A stretch of DNA of 64,000 bases from an uncultured Paracoccaceae bacterium (lineage in GTDB: Bacteria > Pseudomonadota > Alphaproteobacteria > Rhodobacterales > Rhodobacteraceae). Location: positions 1,054,001-1,118,000 of the forward strand of contig CANLVP010000002.1 of the NCBI GenBank assembly GCA_947494675.1. Reading direction: 5' to 3'. This document shows, one piece after another, positions 55,814 to 64,000 of this stretch. Within the stretch, counting starts at the first letter, position 1. The number at the start of each line of letters is the position of its first letter. Position numbers and translations under genes: made by a program. A model generated the notes under the pieces. It ran no database searches. It saw only the letters and a program-made list of their open reading frames with translations, and was not told the origin of the DNA.

Positions 55814-57487
55814 TTGAGCAACGATAGATATCTGGTTGACGCCGCTTTTGCCGATCACAGAAAACAATACGAGGAAGTTGCAGACCTCGGTGACGCCTTT
55901 GAAGTCTTCAGCGCTGATATGATCCTTCGTCGCAGGAGACTGAGTATTGAAGAAGTTAGAGATGGGATTGTCGGCGGAGGAAAGGACGGAGGCCTTGACG
56001 GCGTTTACATTTTTGTGAACGGGCGCCTCGCAAATGATGTTGCCGAATTACCAAACCACAAGAGTGACATTCGAATTGAAGTCTTTTTCATTCAAGCAAA
56101 ACATTCGGTAGAAATTGAGCAAATCGTTCTTCAACGGCTCCAGAGCTCACTTCCACTATTTCTTAGCTTAGAGCCCGACCAGGATAAATTGGACAAACAT
56201 TTCAATACCGATCTTCAAGCTGCATCCGAATTGTATCGCGACATTATCAAGAAATACTTGCTTGCTGACTTTTCGGTAGAATTCCATATCGCATATGCCT
56301 GCCGATCATCGAATTCGACTACTGCCGCGTTTGATGATTTGGCAGATGAGTTAGTCATTAGCTGCAACGCGCAATTGGGCTCGGCAAAAACCTCATTCGA
56401 ATTCCTTGGGGCAAATAGACTGTACAAGTTGAATGTCGCCCCAGTCCACACCCGGAAGGAACTCGTTGTTCCCCCAGCTGGCCTGATAGGTAACGACGGA
56501 AACTACATCGCGCTTATGAGATTGGAAGACTTCCTAGATTTTATTTCGGTTGATGGCGTCCTGGATGATAACATGTTTGAATTCAACGTTCGTGACTTTG
56601 AGGGTGATACGAAACCCGTCAACAAGGGCATCGCGGAAACCATCAAACACCCAGCTCCGGAGAGTAATTTCTGGTGGTACAACAATGGCGTGACAATAAT
56701 TGCATCCAGGATTGTTCCTGGCCAAAAGAGCCTAGTTATTCACGACCCAATGATTGTGAATGGCCTACAAACCGCCAATGTTACATTTGCAAACCGGTCT
56801 GCAATTACGGGGAAATTCGGGGATGACCGGCGAGTTTTGGTAAAGGTAATTGGTATTGATGATCAGGAGTTGAGAGATGGCGTAATTAAAGCGACAAACT
56901 CTCAAACGAGCCTAAATTCCTTAGCTTTAAGGGCCACCGACGATTTTCAAAGAAAGATTGAAGATTACTTATACAGCAACGGTTTTTTCTATGAGAGGCG
57001 CAAAAACTTCTATAAAAATCGCCAAATGCCGAGTAGCAAAATAATCGACATGGGCCGATTGGGACAAGCTGTAATGACCCTTAACCTACATTTGCCAGAT
57101 GAAGCGCGAGCTCGACCAGGAACCTACTTAAACAAAGACACCAACTATTCCAAGATCTTTCCTCCGGGTCAGAACTTGGCTAGATATCTGGTCGCGGCAG
57201 CTCTAGAACGCCGCTTGGAAGCCTGGCTCCGAGACAACAGAAAGAACTACGACGCGCTTTATCGTAATAACTTGAGGTTCCACTGCCTTATGATCCTTTC
57301 TTGGAACTTAATGAAGAAGAAATCTAAAGTAACTAGTGCAATTGACATCTCCAAGGCAACCGATGCTGAAATAAGAAAGGCATTCGAATGGGTTATGGCA
57401 GAATACAAGAGCGCAGGTGGGTTAGATGACAACCTATCCAAGTCTCGTGACTTCGCGGTTAGACTTGCGGACAATTGGAAGCCTTGA
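55814..57487 (+). CDS. AIPR family phage-defence protein with nuclease-like N-terminus
   Basis: A 557-residue protein of the AIPR (abortive infection phage resistance) family. NFWWYNNGVTIIAS and MIVNGLQTANVTFANRS are the family hallmarks in the middle. The N-terminus has GGGKDGGLDGVYIFV and then VFFIQAKHS; Asp62 with Gln94-Ala-Lys96 fits a Mrr-like D...QxK nuclease site. It starts at TTG 55814, two bases after the nuclease gene stop, with a GAGG nearby, so it is the fourth gene of the cassette. Phage defence is inferred from family and context. Confidence 0.85.
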   Translation: MSNDRYLVDAAFADHRKQYEEVADLGDAFEVFSADMILRRRRLSIEEVRDGIVGGGKDGGLDGVYIFVNGRLANDVAELPNHKSDIRIEVFFIQAKHSVEIEQIVLQRLQSSLPLFLSLEPDQDKLDKHFNTDLQAASELYRDIIKKYLLADFSVEFHIAYACRSSNSTTAAFDDLADELVISCNAQLGSAKTSFEFLGANRLYKLNVAPVHTRKELVVPPAGLIGNDGNYIALMRLEDFLDFISVDGVLDDNMFEFNVRDFEGDTKPVNKGIAETIKHPAPESNFWWYNNGVTIIASRIVPGQKSLVIHDPMIVNGLQTANVTFANRSAITGKFGDDRRVLVKVIGIDDQELRDGVIKATNSQTSLNSLALRATDDFQRKIEDYLYSNGFFYERRKNFYKNRQMPSSKIIDMGRLGQAVMTLNLHLPDEARARPGTYLNKDTNYSKIFPPGQNLARYLVAAALERRLEAWLRDNRKNYDALYRNNLRFHCLMILSWNLMKKKSKVTSAIDISKATDAEIRKAFEWVMAEYKSAGGLDDNLSKSRDFAVRLADNWKP

Positions 57488-57516
57488 CTTCCGATCTGTC
57501 GGACGCATTGCTGTGA

Positions 57517-58155
57517 CTACAGCTCAAACTGCCGTGCCAGGCTCAACGTCTCTTCCTCTTCGACGCCAAGATAGAGCTGCGTCGAGGCGATCGTCTTGTG
57601 GCCCAACATGATCTGGCATGCGCGGATGTTGCCGGTCTTACGGTAGATGAGTGCGGGACGTGCCCGCCGCAGGGAATGCGTGCCATAGGTCTCTGGGTTG
57701 AGACCTGCGAACGCCACCCACTTCTTCACTAGGTTGAGATAGGCGCGCTCGGATAGCGACTTGTTCACGGCGGTCTTGCCCTGTGAGCTGAAGAACAAGA
57801 AGTCCGTCGAGAGCAAGTCTTCAGCATCGATGTGCCGCCGGAGCAATTTCTGGGTTTCACGGCTCGGCTCAAAGACGATCGCACTACCTGCCTGTCGCTT
57901 TGTCTTCGTCGGTTGGATGCGCACTTGGTCGCGCATTTCGCCGGAGAGCATCACATCGCTGACCCGCAAGCGCACCAGGTCACATCCGCGCAAACAACTG
58001 TCGATCGCGATCGCAAACAGCGCGCGGTCGCGCAGTGATGATCGTTCGGCCATCACCGTCTTGATCGCGGCAACTTGGCGCGACGTCAGCGCCGGTTTCC
58101 GACCAACTGATTTACCTTTGTTCCAGGTCGTTCTTGAGGGTGTTTTGCGAGGCAT
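57517..58155 (-). CDS. Small tyrosine recombinase
   Basis: A 212-residue recombinase with IDSCLRGCDLVRLRVSDV (first catalytic Arg), THSLRRARPALIYRKTG (His and second Arg), LGHKTIASTQLYLG (His and Tyr). It consists of the catalytic domain with only a short N-terminus and resembles solo recombinases found in plasmids and islands. Start ATG 58155 follows GGAAG. It is convergent with the AIPR gene. Confidence 0.9.
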   Translation of the reverse strand: MPRKTPSRTTWNKGKSVGRKPALTSRQVAAIKTVMAERSSLRDRALFAIAIDSCLRGCDLVRLRVSDVMLSGEMRDQVRIQPTKTKRQAGSAIVFEPSRETQKLLRRHIDAEDLLSTDFLFFSSQGKTAVNKSLSERAYLNLVKKWVAFAGLNPETYGTHSLRRARPALIYRKTGNIRACQIMLGHKTIASTQLYLGVEEEETLSLARQFEL

Positions 58156-58544
58156 AATGACTTCCGCTTTCACGCGATAAACCTAGTATAGCAGAAGCCG
58201 CGCGGATGCAGGCTACGTAATACTCATATTTTTCAACGGTTAGGGCGCTTGGAAGACTTCCGCTTCTATTCAAAAGCGGAAGTGACGATGTTAATGCCCG
58301 GAGGACTTCGAACCTACGTTGATCAAGTCTAGGCTATCGGTTGATTTGTTAGTTTCCCCGATCATGCTGATTGCCCCCCAACATAAAAACAATAGAAATT
58401 GCGCGCCAGATTGCGCGCAAATTTTCTACTTTATGTAACGTGAACCTCGTGGCACCCTCAAACATGGCTAAGCCCAAGATGAAGGCCCCTAGTTGCTCCG
58501 TTGCGAGCGCGAACTGAACCTCGAACGAGTTACACCAAAAGCAA
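58156..58544. repeat. Repeat-bearing gap beside the small recombinase
   Basis: Non-coding gap of about 390 bases. GACTTCCGCTT occurs at 58159 and again at 58255, and its reverse complement AAGCGGAAGT at 58274-58283; the last two form an inverted repeat with an 8-base centre. These could be binding or core sites for the neighbouring recombinase. The rest shows an AT-rich promoter-like stretch ahead of the membrane protein gene but no gene. Confidence 0.45.
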
Positions 58545-59603
58545 ATGAACAAATACACAGGTACTGACAGCAGCCACATACAAGCCTCCTCGGGTTTCCA
58601 AAAATTTCGGGATCGAGTGAATTCTAACATTAAGTCGTACAAAAGTAAAGAATTTACCCTTCAATCCCAATTACTTAGCAACACCTATCAGGTTTTGAGA
58701 ATTGTAGTTGTCGATATAATCATACGCATAGTCTGGGCTATGACCCTGTCAATCTGTTTGACGCTACTCCCGGTTCTGATTTTGCTTGGTTTTGCATTTT
58801 CCTTTTTGCTCTCAGGGAATTCTGCCGGAATTGTGGGAGGGGTAGTCATCTTGGTTATCACCGCCCCTGCAATAGCTGTGTTTTGTTTGCTATTCTTACC
58901 GATACACAACCCTCAGTTGGAGCGAGCCGGATCAAAAGACGAGGAACAAGCTCACAGCTCAACAGAAGGAGAACCTCTGACAGAAGGTGAAACGCGGGAA
59001 GCGTTGCCAGCTAGCAGAAGTATTTTTGCAAGGTTTGGTCGCAAGCTCACAAAGTTCTTGAGCGTTCTCAAGGGGCTTTTTGTACAACGCGTTGTCTCGT
59101 TTTGGCGTTTGCTGCCCTATTATGTTGTCGTACTTCCAATGATTTACTACTGCTATTATTTCTTCGTGCGATCAGGGGACTTTAGGCTTTTCGACAACCG
59201 CGCCTTCGAAATCATTAACAGTTCTGTGGATTACAGCTTTTCAGTCTTGCTGAGCGGATATACCGCTGTGGTGTGGTTCATTGATAGAAACATCGACGGT
59301 ACCCTGAACTTCCTAAATACCGCTGCTGGATATGTGGCGGGCAACTATGAAGCGCTTAAGCTGACGGTTCCCGCGATATCGATCGTTTTGTCGGCGTTTA
59401 TCTGTATTGTTGTGTTCAACAGCTTTTGGAGAAAATCCGCTGTCCTTGCCGTGTTGGTTCCCTTAGGAGTGTTGTCAGTCACTGCGGTTGCACTGTACAT
59501 GTGGTATCTAACGGTTGCGGACACTGATGCAACTAATATATTGAAGGCCTTTCAGGACATTTCGGAACAAATATCACCGCTAGAAACTCTGGTCGAAAAT
59601 TAG
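58545..59603 (+). CDS. Multi-pass membrane protein of unknown function
   Basis: A 352-residue protein with a soluble N-terminal 50 residues, about seven hydrophobic segments (for example MTLSICLTLLPVLILLGFAF and LPYYVVVLPMIYYCYYFFV), and a charged loop rich in Glu near residues 125-165. No motif recognised. AT-richer than the chromosomal genes. Its position between recombinase and replication-relaxation genes suggests a role in the element, not known. Confidence 0.75.
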   Translation: MNKYTGTDSSHIQASSGFQKFRDRVNSNIKSYKSKEFTLQSQLLSNTYQVLRIVVVDIIIRIVWAMTLSICLTLLPVLILLGFAFSFLLSGNSAGIVGGVVILVITAPAIAVFCLLFLPIHNPQLERAGSKDEEQAHSSTEGEPLTEGETREALPASRSIFARFGRKLTKFLSVLKGLFVQRVVSFWRLLPYYVVVLPMIYYCYYFFVRSGDFRLFDNRAFEIINSSVDYSFSVLLSGYTAVVWFIDRNIDGTLNFLNTAAGYVAGNYEALKLTVPAISIVLSAFICIVVFNSFWRKSAVLAVLVPLGVLSVTAVALYMWYLTVADTDATNILKAFQDISEQISPLETLVEN

Positions 59604-59669
59604 CCAAGTTGAATGTCTTTCTCGGCCCTGGGAAATTGAAGGCCGTAGTGAAACTCTTTGGAGTTTTTC

Positions 59670-60593
59670 TTAGTTGTGTGACTTTGAAAAGCAAGGCGGT
59701 TGAAGTCGTTCTCCATCGCCTCTAACGAACATTCCGGGACGCCCGGCAAGCAGTTCCGCCATCTGGCGATCAGAGAAAAAACACTTAGTAGCATCGAGGC
59801 CGCACGGAATTCGTTCCAAACACCTCTGCATTCGTTGCCGCGACGCCTTGCGCGAGCCACTCCTACTGTCGATCATGAACACTACGATGGCCTTACGCCA
59901 ACCCAACATTTGAAGTCTATTTGACTTGAAGAGTTGGTCGTAGACTAAATGCTTCCGACCTATTGTGGCATCCCTAATGATGTTGCCGCACTCAATAGTT
60001 TCCTGTCCGCAATCATGCTCTAGTATCAAGCGTGTGTCGTCGATGATCAAGGTCTTATCAGGTTGTGGCCTTAGTGTTTGGGTAAGCCCATTAAAATGAA
60101 TGGTGACCTCGGGGTAGATCGGATCACCCCCGGCGTCAAAGTGCGGTTCATATCCAAACGGCAGACCTTGCCTGCGCGCTGTCAACTCAAACGCCACCAG
60201 CTCGTCGCACATCTCAACATCATGCCGCAGGAACCGCCAGTCGCGTGATGGCAGGCGGGGCGGTCTCCGAAACGGCACGCCAAAATGCTGCTCGATCAAG
60301 CGACGTGACCGCGTTGTGTCCAAGTAAACGTATGGCAACGACCGGATTGGCTGGGCAATATCCATCGGTTTGATCACGTTCAGAAGGCGGTCTGGGCCGG
60401 TTGAAAGGCGGCGCAAGATGCCTTGCATTCGGCGCAACGTCCCGACCTGATCGGCGTAAAGTCGAAAAAGTTGCGCTGCCGTTGGCTTCCCCATCAGATG
60501 CACAGACAACAAAATTTGTTCTTCGATACTGACTTCAAAAAGGGGTCTGTTCCCTACCGATCCAGCTGTCGTTGGAAGCGTTTGGTTCTTCAT
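59670..60593 (-). CDS. Replication-relaxation family protein (copy A)
   Basis: A 307-residue protein with an N-terminal winged-helix-like part (EEQILLSVHLMGKPTAAQLF) and a C-terminal nuclease-like core: QPDKTLIIDDTRLILEHDCG, followed by a Lys/Tyr stretch KHLVYDQLF. The PD...ExDxG pattern is typical of the replication-relaxation family found on conjugative and mobilisable elements. A TATACT lies eight bases before the ATG and no ribosome site is visible, so the message may be leaderless. It is divergent from copy B. Confidence 0.7.
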   Translation of the reverse strand: MKNQTLPTTAGSVGNRPLFEVSIEEQILLSVHLMGKPTAAQLFRLYADQVGTLRRMQGILRRLSTGPDRLLNVIKPMDIAQPIRSLPYVYLDTTRSRRLIEQHFGVPFRRPPRLPSRDWRFLRHDVEMCDELVAFELTARRQGLPFGYEPHFDAGGDPIYPEVTIHFNGLTQTLRPQPDKTLIIDDTRLILEHDCGQETIECGNIIRDATIGRKHLVYDQLFKSNRLQMLGWRKAIVVFMIDSRSGSRKASRQRMQRCLERIPCGLDATKCFFSDRQMAELLAGRPGMFVRGDGERLQPPCFSKSHN

Positions 60594-60963
60594 CTTTAAC
60601 AGTATACGTCACCCCCCTTCTGGTAGGTCGGCATCGCTCCCCCACTGTTAGTAGGGGCACTAAGTTTGGTCAGAATATTTCACTTCGCTTCATATACTTA
60701 CCAACCTCCAACGTCTCGCCTTGCTCGACCGCAGCCACCGTCAGCTTCGGTGATTATATGGCCGTTGATCTGGATCTTCATTGGTTGAGCGGTTTCCAGA
60801 CCAATCTTGCCAAGCGCAGTGCAGCAGCAAAGTGGGTGGAGGGTGGGATATTAGGCTTTCAGCCTATATCTCGGACTATCATTTGCCCCCTAAGTCCCTG
60901 ATTTGGAAACAGTCTGTCAACTAGACAGATCGGGACGATATCCGTCACCATTTCCGTGACAAT
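60594..60963. promoter_or_regulatory. Divergent control region between two replication-relaxation genes
   Basis: Non-coding gap of 370 bases. It contains TCTGTC (60913-60918) with GACAGA (60924-60929), an inverted repeat with 5-base centre, and GTCAC (60944-60948) with GTGAC (60956-60960), an inverted repeat with 7-base centre, both just before copy B. A TATACT at 60601-60606 (minus strand) precedes copy A. The small open frame at 60572-60901 has no coding character. Confidence 0.4.
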
Positions 60964-61890
60964 TTGAGAAGTCTATTGGTAAAGAGTATTGATCTCACGG
61001 TCACAGAAGTGACCCTTGCAGCGTTGTCTGCCATTTTGGAATACCGGTATTTGTCGGTGAAACAGGTGGCGGTGATCGCGGGTGTGCGCGATAAGTCGGC
61101 CTCAGAACTACTGCTCAAGCTTGAGCGATACGGCGCGCTGTCTCACTTCGGCAATTCTGGACTGTACGGTGCGGGCAAGACGCCCAAGGTCTATTATCTG
61201 ACCAAGCGTGGCTACCGGCTCTTGGCTGATGAATTTGAGGCGATGGGGCGGCACGTCGCGCCATTTAAAGCCGTCAACATGAACAGCAAGTGGTCGCCGG
61301 TGATGTTTCACCGGATGGCCACCTTGGATGTCATGATGTCGTTGGAGCGTGACTTGGCCGGGCTCAAAGACTACCTACGGGTCGGGACGTTGGTCGAATA
61401 TCGGCAAGAACGGATTGGGCGCAGGTGGCGCAAAGAAACGACCGATTATGTCGATGATCCCAAAGTCTCGCCCGACAAGATCGTACCCGATGCCGGGTTT
61501 GTGGTAGCCCATCGCGGCACCGGTAAGCGGGCGCTGTTCCTCATAGAAGTGGATTGCGGCACCACGCAGCTGACCAGTTTCCAGCCCGATAGCGATGTCA
61601 AGACAGTTACAGACAAGCTTGCGCAATATGATTGCTATCTGGCCTCTGGGCGGGTGGCGACCCGCTTCCCCACCCTCGGTTCCTTCTCCGGTTTCCACGT
61701 GCTCATCATAACGACCAGCGATGCCCGCGTCGCAAACATGCGCAAGGCGGCGCGCAATTTGCCTGCCAATTTCCACCCCTATTACCGCTTCTCTACCATC
61801 AACATTGTTCGCCAAAAATTCCTGCATGATGGCTGGCTGAGTAGAGATCATGCAGACCACAAAACCTACCCATTGATCAAAGGACGTTAG
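60964..61890 (+). CDS. Replication-relaxation family protein (copy B)
   Basis: A 308-residue protein: winged-helix-like N-terminus (ILEYRYLSVKQVAVIAGVRD, then LLLKLERYGALSHFG), YYLTKRGYRLL, and the nuclease-like core VPDAGFVVAHRG...LFLIEVDCGTTQLTS followed by DKLAQYDCYL. This matches the replication-relaxation family well. The first possible start is TTG at 60964; a TTG four codons later is also possible. It begins a run of co-directional genes with the small unknown and the ATPase, separated by two bases or none. Confidence 0.8.
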   Translation: MRSLLVKSIDLTVTEVTLAALSAILEYRYLSVKQVAVIAGVRDKSASELLLKLERYGALSHFGNSGLYGAGKTPKVYYLTKRGYRLLADEFEAMGRHVAPFKAVNMNSKWSPVMFHRMATLDVMMSLERDLAGLKDYLRVGTLVEYRQERIGRRWRKETTDYVDDPKVSPDKIVPDAGFVVAHRGTGKRALFLIEVDCGTTQLTSFQPDSDVKTVTDKLAQYDCYLASGRVATRFPTLGSFSGFHVLIITTSDARVANMRKAARNLPANFHPYYRFSTINIVRQKFLHDGWLSRDHADHKTYPLIKGR

Positions 61891-61892
61891 AA

Positions 61893-62318
61893 ATGAAAGT
61901 CACGATTAATCACGTACAGAAGACCGCAGGGCTGATCCGCAAGCGCACGTTCCATGGCGTTTCGGTCAAAGTCGAATTCAACGGCGAAGAACTCGCGGTG
62001 ATCCGCGAACGGCATCTGGACAAGGACATCATCCTTGAGCGCGGCTACTCGGCTGACCTGTCCGACGGACAGATCGAAAAGCAAGAAAGCCGTGGGCTTG
62101 GGAAATCACTTCTCAAGGCGGCGGTGAGCGGATCAGATGCGCTGCATACCCACCTGACGGTGAATAAGCTGATGAAGGCCGAAGACGTCTTCTTTTTGGG
62201 GACACCCGTTGAAGCCAAGCAATACGAGGCCGACCTGAAAAACGGCCTTGTGACGTTAAAGGAGTGGATCGTCGGGAATGCTGAGGTCGAAAAAGAGACC
62301 GCCAGCTTCGAGCTCTAA
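61893..62318 (+). CDS. Hypothetical protein in the ATPase operon
   Basis: A 141-residue cytosolic protein with a beta-rich N-terminus (VTINHVQKTAGLIRKRTFHG) and helical C-terminus. Not recognised. ATG follows AAAGGA; it starts two bases after copy B ends and its TAA is directly followed by the ATG of the ATPase gene. Confidence 0.8.
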   Translation: MKVTINHVQKTAGLIRKRTFHGVSVKVEFNGEELAVIRERHLDKDIILERGYSADLSDGQIEKQESRGLGKSLLKAAVSGSDALHTHLTVNKLMKAEDVFFLGTPVEAKQYEADLKNGLVTLKEWIVGNAEVEKETASFEL

Positions 62319-64000
62319 ATGGACAATCTGTCTGACAACATCGCAACCGTCCTGATTTGGGCAATCACCGTCGTGGCTTTGGTCATGGCGGTGGTCATGG
62401 TTGGTCTGGTGCTGGTGCCTGTCGGTTTGGCCGGTGCCGGTCTAATGTATTACCAATACAACATCCGCCTGCCTGAGAAGCGGCGGCTGGAAGCGCAAAC
62501 ACGCACCGAAAAGCTATACAAACAAGCACAGACCCTCTCCCCTTCCGTGGATCATTTGATCGACGCCATGATCGAGGATGGCATCCAAAGCCTTGAGCTG
62601 CATCGCATCGCGAAAGAGCTCTATGCGCAAGAGGGCTTGCGACCGCCGGTATTGCCGCCAGTGGATGACGATCCCATCAAGCTCGCCCGCTACCAGGATC
62701 AGCTGGAAAAGTTCATCAATGCGGCCCAGCCTGACCACTACAAGAAGTTTGAACGCAAGTTGATCCGGGCGCTGTCGGATTATGAGCCTGACACCGACGA
62801 CGGCAGCCAGATGTTTAGCTCTAAGAGGCAGCGCACAAAGGTTGAGATCGAACTGATGATCCTGCGCTTTGTGAACGACGATGGATTGTTCGGCCCGCTT
62901 AACGACGTCTTCAACGAAAACTACCGCTCAGAAAATGAGATCATGCCGTCCGAGTGCAAGCACGATGATTATGCTTGGCGGTATCTGCGCGACACGCCGC
63001 TGCTGCCCCTCGCCAACGTTGATGAAATGGTCGGCCTGCGCGACCGGATGTATCACACGTACCTGCTTGGTTCGTCTGGCTCAGGCAAAACAAAGCTGAT
63101 CGAAAACATCATCGCGCATGACCTGCAATCGGATGAAGATTGCTGCATCGTTGTGATCGATAGCCAAACTCAGCTGACTGAAAAATTGGCGGTTCTGGAG
63201 GTCGCTGACACCACGCATATTACGCCCAAATACAACCTCGCCCTGAACCTCTTCGATGTCGGCTACGACGAAATGCGCGGGCGGGGGATCGAAGGCGAAA
63301 CCCTGATCAACAAGACCGTCGGGCTGCTGAGCTTTGTGCTCGAAGGCATGATGGGTGCTGACTTCACCAATCCCCAAAAAACGATCTTCCAGTACGTGAT
63401 CCAACTGGTGATCAGCATCAAGGGCGGCAACATCTACACCTTCATGGATATCCTAGCCCAGGATGGTGAGAAACTTTTTGCCAAAGAGATCAGCGATCTC
63501 GATCAAAACATGCAGCGCTTCTTTGACGTTGATTATCCGTCACCGGAATACAAACGCACGCGCGAAGCGATCCGGCGACGGATCGATAGCTTGTTGCTGA
63601 ACCCGACCTTCCGGCGACTGTTCTCGGCAACAGAGAACAAGATCGACATGTTCGAAGAGCTGGCGAACCAGAAGCTGATCTTGATCGATACCAACAAGCC
63701 GATGCTGGATGATGCAGCATCCGCATTCTTTGGGCGGCTGTTCATCGCGATGATCTTGCGGGCCTCGCACCAGCGCTTTGCAGCGGGTCACAGCATGCGA
63801 CCAGTCTACCTGATCGTGGATGAGGCCCACGAATACTTTGATCGCTCGATCTCGGACATGCTGGAGCAAGCGCGCAAGGCCAACATCGGCATGATCGTGG
63901 CGCATCAAAGCATGAGCCAGGCCAAGTCAGCCAAAGGCGGCGGCAACATCTCCGATCCGCTGATGGTGAACACGGCCACCAAGATAATCTGGACGTCGTT
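62319..64000 (+). CDS. Membrane-anchored HerA/VirD4-like ATPase, partial at window end
   Basis: The open frame from ATG 62319 runs to the end of the window (about 560 codons), so its 3' end is missing. It has one or two N-terminal membrane segments (VLIWAITVVALVMAVVMVGL and on), a linker, Walker A GSSGSGKTKL at residues 251-258 and Walker B YLIVDEAHEYFD near residue 495-506, with NIGMIVAHQSMSQAKSAKGG after it. This layout fits HerA/FtsK-type and type IV coupling (VirD4/TraD-like) ATPases that move DNA through a membrane. The start codon abuts the previous stop codon. Its neighbours suggest a DNA-transfer role for the element. Confidence 0.8.
   Translation, partial: MDNLSDNIATVLIWAITVVALVMAVVMVGLVLVPVGLAGAGLMYYQYNIRLPEKRRLEAQTRTEKLYKQAQTLSPSVDHLIDAMIEDGIQSLELHRIAKELYAQEGLRPPVLPPVDDDPIKLARYQDQLEKFINAAQPDHYKKFERKLIRALSDYEPDTDDGSQMFSSKRQRTKVEIELMILRFVNDDGLFGPLNDVFNENYRSENEIMPSECKHDDYAWRYLRDTPLLPLANVDEMVGLRDRMYHTYLLGSSGSGKTKLIENIIAHDLQSDEDCCIVVIDSQTQLTEKLAVLEVADTTHITPKYNLALNLFDVGYDEMRGRGIEGETLINKTVGLLSFVLEGMMGADFTNPQKTIFQYVIQLVISIKGGNIYTFMDILAQDGEKLFAKEISDLDQNMQRFFDVDYPSPEYKRTREAIRRRIDSLLLNPTFRRLFSATENKIDMFEELANQKLILIDTNKPMLDDAASAFFGRLFIAMILRASHQRFAAGHSMRPVYLIVDEAHEYFDRSISDMLEQARKANIGMIVAHQSMSQAKSAKGGGNISDPLMVNTATKIIWTS

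Noticed and set aside
60572-60901. 109-residue plus-strand open frame in the divergent gap of the replication-relaxation genes.
   Set aside because: Overlaps the start of copy A, lacks a ribosome site and shows no domain; more likely control DNA.
51740-64000. Second copy of the tRNA-Gly 3' end that would mark the right border of the element.
   Set aside because: No matching stretch was found by reading; the border most likely lies beyond the window.

Overview
The window looks like a chromosomal stretch from a roseobacter-type member of the Rhodobacteraceae (Alphaproteobacteria). This rests on several sequence signs: high GC with strong G/C preference at third codon positions; a division and cell-wall (dcw) cluster that carries DUF2484 genes; a long structured leader in front of mraZ that resembles the UpsM sRNA region of Rhodobacter sphaeroides; a DUF1127 gene followed by CCUCCUCCC hairpins (the CcsR or 'cuckoo RNA' arrangement); and a VPLPA-CTERM surface protein. 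No species-level assignment is possible from sequence reading alone.

Region 1 (1-34.1 kb) is a very extended dcw cluster read on the minus strand, so in transcription order it runs from right to left: UpsM-like leader, mraZ, rsmH, ftsL, ftsI, murE, murF, mraY, a CHMI-like gene, an ACT-domain gene, murD, then ftsW, murG, murC, a block of accessory genes, murB, a small membrane protein gene, ddl, ftsQ, ftsA, ftsZ, lpxC, bamD and recN. Many genes overlap by 1-4 bases, which points to translational coupling. Plus-strand genes interrupt it: a helical protein between ftsA and ftsZ, a cupin dioxygenase-like gene and a LuxR-type regulator beside murB, an HI0933-type flavoprotein, a VPLPA-CTERM secreted protein and an STAS-like protein. 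Between murC and murB lies a run of small membrane proteins (two of them DUF2484 paralogues) and an 801-residue internally duplicated protein. A GNAT gene beside ftsW has an in-frame TAA at codon 24. The region upstream of ftsZ holds a perfect DnaA box, a CtrA-like box and a GANTC site.

Region 2 (34.1-51.6 kb) is ordinary chromosome with mixed functions: an mrp Fe-S carrier, a GNAT enzyme, two overlapping membrane-anchored unknowns, the DUF1127 gene with seven CCUCCUCCC stem-loops ending in a terminator, an atypical membrane-anchored Ser/Thr kinase-like protein, a divergent Lrp/LysE pair, a UvrD/PcrA helicase, an FMN-dependent alpha-hydroxy-acid (lactate) dehydrogenase, pyruvate carboxylase, a MAPEG protein and a CpdA-type phosphodiesterase.

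Region 3 (51.65-64 kb, continuing past the end) is an integrated mobile element. It starts at tRNA-Gly(GCC), followed by a DUF4102-type tyrosine integrase preceded by six GTTGTAC-type heptamers, and an AlpA-like regulator. Next comes a visibly AT-richer defence cassette of four tightly packed genes: ribbon-helix-helix protein, C5 cytosine methyltransferase, PD-(D/E)XK nuclease (likely the cognate restriction enzyme) and an AIPR protein with its own nuclease-like N-terminus. A second small tyrosine recombinase, a multi-pass membrane protein, two divergent replication-relaxation-family proteins, a small unknown and a membrane-anchored HerA/VirD4-like ATPase (cut by the window end) follow. The defence cassette and the replication-relaxation/ATPase module are the least ordinary parts of the window.
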